This document shows positions 59,893 to 64,000 of a stretch of 64,000 nt of DNA, piece after piece (position 1 is the first letter of the stretch; every line of letters starts with the position of its first letter). The notes beneath the pieces were generated by a model. It did no database searches. It saw only the letters and a list, made by a program, of their open reading frames with translations, and was not told the origin of the DNA. The DNA lies in NCBI RefSeq assembly GCF_035582795.1, contig NC_134368.1:10190501-10254500 (forward strand), given 5' to 3'. The position numbers and the translations under genes are program-made. The stretch is from Mycteria americana. Lineage: Eukaryota > Chordata > Aves > Ciconiiformes > Ciconiidae.

Positions 59893-61499
59893 GTATGTAC
59901 CTGCCCCGTGCTCTCGTGCCCTCCTGCTGCACCGCGTCCTGCTTGCTTTCCTCCACTTAACCCACAGCAGCCACACAGACCTTAAGCTCCAGGGGGAACG
60001 TTGCGTTGCCTGATTAGTGAGGGAGTAACGATGAATTTGTAAATGTCAGCAAAGCACATGAAAACAGCACTTATAAAAACAGCAGGCAAGCAAAGGATTA
60101 GTAGGTAGTTAGGAAAAAATACTAACTGCATACTATAATTTTCATTGGAGCTTGTTTTAAAGCTCTTTGATTGTAGGTCTTTTAGATCTGCTTCTCGAGA
60201 GGTTTTTTTTTCCAGATTTGCCACAATACATATGATGTCCTTGCTAGTCTGGATATTGTTAGAAGAAAATTTGTGTTTATTTCTGCTAGAGTGTTACATT
60301 TTGCTTATTTTAGTGTTTGGTTGGAACAATAGGTCCAGTTCAACTTTCTTGTAACTACTATAGATTGACACAGGGGAAGTTGACCCAAACAGTGTATTTG
60401 TAAAAGATATATAGATTTCTGAAATCCTGCTGCTATTCTGCAAACCTAAAAAAATAAATAAATGTGACAGACTGGCTTGAGCATGCCATGAAGCTGGGAG
60501 TTCTTGAATTTGGATCACAGCTCTGTATTAGCTTCGTCTGGCATTTTGAGCAAGTATCTAGTTAAACTTTCTCAGCTGGAAAAGGAGGCAATAGTTCAAA
60601 GATATTAGAGGATGGAGTCAATGTTCTCAGGGTGTTTTGGTGACAGCAAGTAGGAAGTAGCCACTCATTAGAAACTTAAAATATCCGCTGGGAGAAAAAA
60701 AAAAAGGAAGGTAATTGCATACAAACCAATCTCTAGTTCTTAGTCATGCTTACTTTGTATCACAGCTGTCTTTTTACATGACTACCAAAATATTTAATAC
60801 AAGATCTGATTTAGTCACTGTATTTTATTCTCCTATAATTCCATTAGTAGTTTTCAGATACACCTATGTGTATTTGTCTCTACAGGACTTCAATGCTGAA
60901 TTCCCTTCTTTTTCCATTCTCTTCTTTTTTTATTAGCGCTAAGTTTTGGTCTGTTCTAAAACAGACCTCATCTCTATTTTGTGTGTCTGTTTTCTAGGCA
61001 TTAATTAACTTTAATAAGTTTTGTGGCAAGTAGTCCATTTTGTGTCCTCAAGGAGAAAATAATTTTTGAAAAATAAATTATACATGCCCTTTGTGTGTCT
61101 GTGTTAGCAAAGGCAAATCAACACATTTTTGGGAAAACGTATATGGTGATTCCTTGTTCTGCTTGAGTAGTGGAAACTCCCATTTATCTGTAGAACAAAA
61201 CTCTTGGCCAGGGTCTCTGACCCCGATCTCAAGGAGTTGTCTCATGGTTTTGATATCCTGTGGCCAGGCTACTAAGTCCCCTGAAGAGCCCTTGAGAAAG
61301 ATTCCCTGTCTTGTCTCACTCCTGCATGTGAGAGTGAGGAATGAAGGGCAGGTCACAGTGTTTCTGTGGCCAGTATTTCTGCAGAGACATGCTGCTCTGC
61401 CCTCAGTAATGGAGGCTGGTAGCATTGCTACAAATGCATAATGGTATTTATGTCTGAGGCCGGGCCAGGAGGAAGACTCTCAGCTGATCATGAATCGTA
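59893..61499 (+). other. Start of intron 2 of the second NICOL1-like gene
   Basis: Begins GTATGTACC. AT-rich, with an A-run near 60694. I searched for a second CVDCHAFEF exon and found none. A 116-codon frame at 61091-61441 lacks recognisable content. Confidence 0.5.
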
Positions 61500-62200
61500 A
61501 ATTGTTTTGTGCTGCTGTAGGGACAGAGTTTTAAAGCAACAAGGAACTTGGGATGTTTCTAATCAGCCACTTGTTGAGAGAGTGCTGCATAGCTGCTAAG
61601 TGCTCCAGGTACTTTCCTTTGCCCATCAGGGCTCCTCCTGATAGCCTGTGGAACTCCTCCCTTAGGACACTGTGGATGCTAAAAGTTTCATGGGATTGCA
61701 GAACTGATTGGGTAAATTCAAGGAAAAAATCTTAGAAAGGGCTGTTAGATACAGCAACAGTTCTTCTGGCTCAGGAGCTGCCTCAGCATATTCCTGAGGC
61801 CTGGGAGGGTCTGTGGGGACACATCCCTTCATACTTGCTCTGTTCTTGTGCTTTTTCGTGGGTATCCATTGTTGGCTGTGAAGGTCACATCTATAACCAG
61901 TGCCCATGGATGTTCCCTGGCATGCGGACATGACTGGACTAGTAACCTGCAAGGATGGTCCCTGGCACACTTTTGTCCATGACAGGAGGCCATTTGCCTA
62001 TCTGGAAGACAAAGTTTACTGTTCCAGAGATGAGCTGTCCCATGCCACCTGCTCTCAAAGCCTGGGAATGCTCCTAGACCCATTTAATGTACTACAAGAG
62101 ATGTAGCTCGTGGCAGAGAGGACACTGGGCCAGCAGACCTTTGATGTGATCTAGTACAGACATTCCTGGATCTTTTCCTGCTTGATGTCAGCTCTGCTGC
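61500..62200 (+). mobile_element. Ancient CR1-type LINE fragment
   Basis: Plus-oriented, strongly diverged: TAGCCTGTGGAACTCCTCCC, then GTGGATGCTAAAAGTTTCAT and GATTGGGTAAATTCAAGGAA, and the 3' end phrase GGACACTGGGCCAGCAGACC followed by TTTGATGTGATCTAGTACAG. The order matches the 3' region of old CR1 copies. Ends are approximate; ORFs within are not genes. Confidence 0.6.
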
Positions 62201-63769
62201 CTATTTCTCATCAAGGAGTTGATCCTCCTGGGCACTGACCCATTTTAGGGCAGTGCTACCGCAGCACATGCGCACACCTTCCCTATTGCTGGCACTTAAG
62301 TCCATACTGTCAGCCCGGGTAAAATAGTGGCTGTGGGATCCTGGATGACCCAGGGAGTAAAAGGGGGCTCTAGTGCACGTTCTTGACAGGGATATATCAT
62401 GTACATGGACTATACTAAGTGTTCTTCTGCAGGGCAGACCAGTGTGGTGCTCGATGCTTTTCTCTATTCCCAGGTGTGTGACATGGGACTGGGAATATGC
62501 CTTTAGCAGGAGCAATCCCTCACAGACCACACAGCACTACAGCCTCTCTCTCCCACTTGGTGGGAGAAATGCATCCCTCCTGCGGCACCACAAGCAGGAG
62601 AGGGGCAGCAATGCTCTCGTGCAAGTGTGGGAGGTGCAGGAGTCACAGGAGAGAAGCATGAGAGTGAGTCAGAGTTCTTGTTAGCGTTGCAGAGAGATCC
62701 TGCCCTGTGTGTGGCACCAGTATCTGGCTTGGGGTATCATCACCTGCTCTCCACTTGGCATACTTTCTGCCAGTCAGAGAGCCAGGCCCAGCTTTTTATG
62801 AATAATGCTAATTAGCAGGGATTAATCATGTCCTTATATTTTATACACAACACTTTGCATATGCAAAAGACTATTCAAGTATGAAGTGGTGTTAGTGATG
62901 TTTGTGGATTATTTTCTTTAAAGTTCAGTGCAATCCACTAAAAAAAATTGAGTAATTTTCCAAACCTCCCATTGCATTTATAGCCCAGATCACCCACTGT
63001 GAAAGCTGAAATGAGGAATTTGAAGAACAGAAGCTGGTCAGTCTGTTTTCATTAGCCAAGGTGCACGAAATACAAAGAGTAAACGCCATGTGCATGCAAG
63101 GGAAAGTAAATTAGACTTCCACAGTGCTTTCAGTTACAGTTTTTCACCAAGAAGAAGCCAAGAAGCATATTTTAAGCTCTCCTCCCCCACTTCTCCCCAA
63201 ACACAAAGACACATACAGTCTTCATGCTGACAGGACCCATTTAAAGAATTATAGCTGACTCTTGATAATTCTTATTATGTTAATCCACAAACCTGTTAAG
63301 TCTCCCTATGAATGATAGTCTGTTCCCAGCTGTCAGCAAGGAATTAATAGCACTCTGCTGTACTTTGCTATGATGTGACTTAAGGTTTGGTTTCACGATT
63401 GCTTTAAGCTGATGTAAGCCTGTTCTGCCTCTGCCCTTCTCCTCCCCATAACCTATCCTCCTGTCCTTGGCCTGTTTCTTATTCTGGCCCCAGAACTTGG
63501 GCATTCAGGATCTGATCTGGAGAAAAAAAGTCAGCGATCCAGCTGACCAAGCAACTGTATGGTCACTCCTGCTGTGAGCAAGGGAAGGGGTAGAACACAT
63601 AGCCAAGGACAGAAAGCAGGGTGGGATTGTTCCTATTGGCAACAGCATATATTTAGATTTGTTTAAAACCTTTGTGAAAACAGACCTTTAGACATCATTA
63701 CTTTGGGAAAATGTCCACGGACATCCTACTGAAAATACTGTGAGCATGAAGAGAGAATAAGTCCAGCCA
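62201..63769 (+). other. Intronic or intergenic DNA, no gene seen
   Basis: Presumably still inside intron 2 of the second NICOL1-like gene. ORFs up to 109 codons on both strands, none recognisable. No RNA gene identified. Confidence 0.4.
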
Positions 63770-64000
63770 GATAGGCCAGCTTACCAGCCCAGCTCTTCAG
63801 TCTAGAAAGGAGACACTGAGGCAGGGAATGATGGAGAGCAGCAAAGTCATAAGTGGGACAAAGATGGCGAGTATTTAATAACTGTCTCTTTCAGTGCAAA
63901 AATTAGAGGCAGGAAATGAAAGCAGCAGGCAGGAAATGAAAGCAGGAAAGATGTTAACTTCAGAGCAGACAAGAATGGTATGTTGTTCACACAGTGAATA
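63770..64000 (+). mobile_element. Ancient CR1-type LINE fragment, cut by the window end
   Basis: AGCTCTTCAGTCTAGAAAGG, then GGGAATGATGGAGAGCAGC and AATTAGAGGCAGGAAATGAA, ending TTGTTCACACAGTGAATA: the order found in the RT C-terminal region of old CR1 copies (FSLEK then FFTQ). Contains a local duplication of AGGCAGGAAATGAAAGCAG at about 63908-63946. The rest lies beyond the window. Confidence 0.55.

Noticed and set aside
59893-64000. Search for the CVDCHAFEF core exon of the second NICOL1-like gene and for NAT8L exons
   Set aside because: Neither was found by eye on either strand; the sequence here is ancient CR1 and unrecognised intron-like DNA.

Overview
This is vertebrate nuclear DNA, almost certainly from a bird. 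The coding sequence is split into short exons by long introns, the only strong CpG island sits at a housekeeping promoter, and CR1 (chicken repeat 1) is the only clearly recognisable interspersed repeat family. Both young copies, with the octamer tail (ATTCTATG)n, and very old copies are present. Gene content places the window in the NELFA-NICOL1 interval, which corresponds to human 4p16.3 (Wolf-Hirschhorn region).

Layout. 1-8.9 kb: 5' end of NELFA on the minus strand (coding exons 1 and 2, with an 8.46-kb first intron holding one CR1). 8.15-9.64 kb: CpG-island promoter with an array of YY1-like ATGGCGGC elements; the NELFA start codon lies in a TISU-type element. 9.6-37 kb: mostly featureless intergenic DNA with young and ancient CR1 copies, a small relic resembling a Myb/SANT-like domain, a homeodomain-site cluster and an unassigned pair of exon-like ORFs (18.9 and 19.9 kb). 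37.0-46.5 kb: complete NICOL1 (C4orf48) on the plus strand, with a noncoding first exon, three coding exons (94 aa) and a likely poly(A) site. 46.5-59.3 kb: intergenic DNA with two ancient and two young CR1 copies and a 97-aa unassigned ORF with six clustered cysteines and a hydrophobic C-terminus (49.9 kb). 59.3-64 kb: promoter, noncoding exon and signal-peptide exon of a second NICOL1-like gene, whose remaining exons must lie beyond position 64000.

Main result. NICOL1 appears to be tandemly duplicated. The second copy repeats the same architecture: an RFX X-box-like promoter element, a collinear CATGCTCAG motif, a noncoding exon ending at the same AGATCAG|GTACT donor, then a signal-peptide exon of exactly 41 codons plus one base ending IPAE at the same GAAA|GTATGTACC donor. 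The promoters and first exons are recognisably related but well diverged, so the duplication looks old and both copies look maintained. NICOL1 is a small secreted, neuropeptide-like protein and a NELL2 partner; NELFA is a subunit of the negative elongation factor that pauses RNA polymerase II. The two genes are neighbours but not functionally linked.

Limits: exon calls rest on reading splice sites and remembered family sequences. No alignment, expression or repeat-library search was run, and ancient repeat boundaries are approximate.
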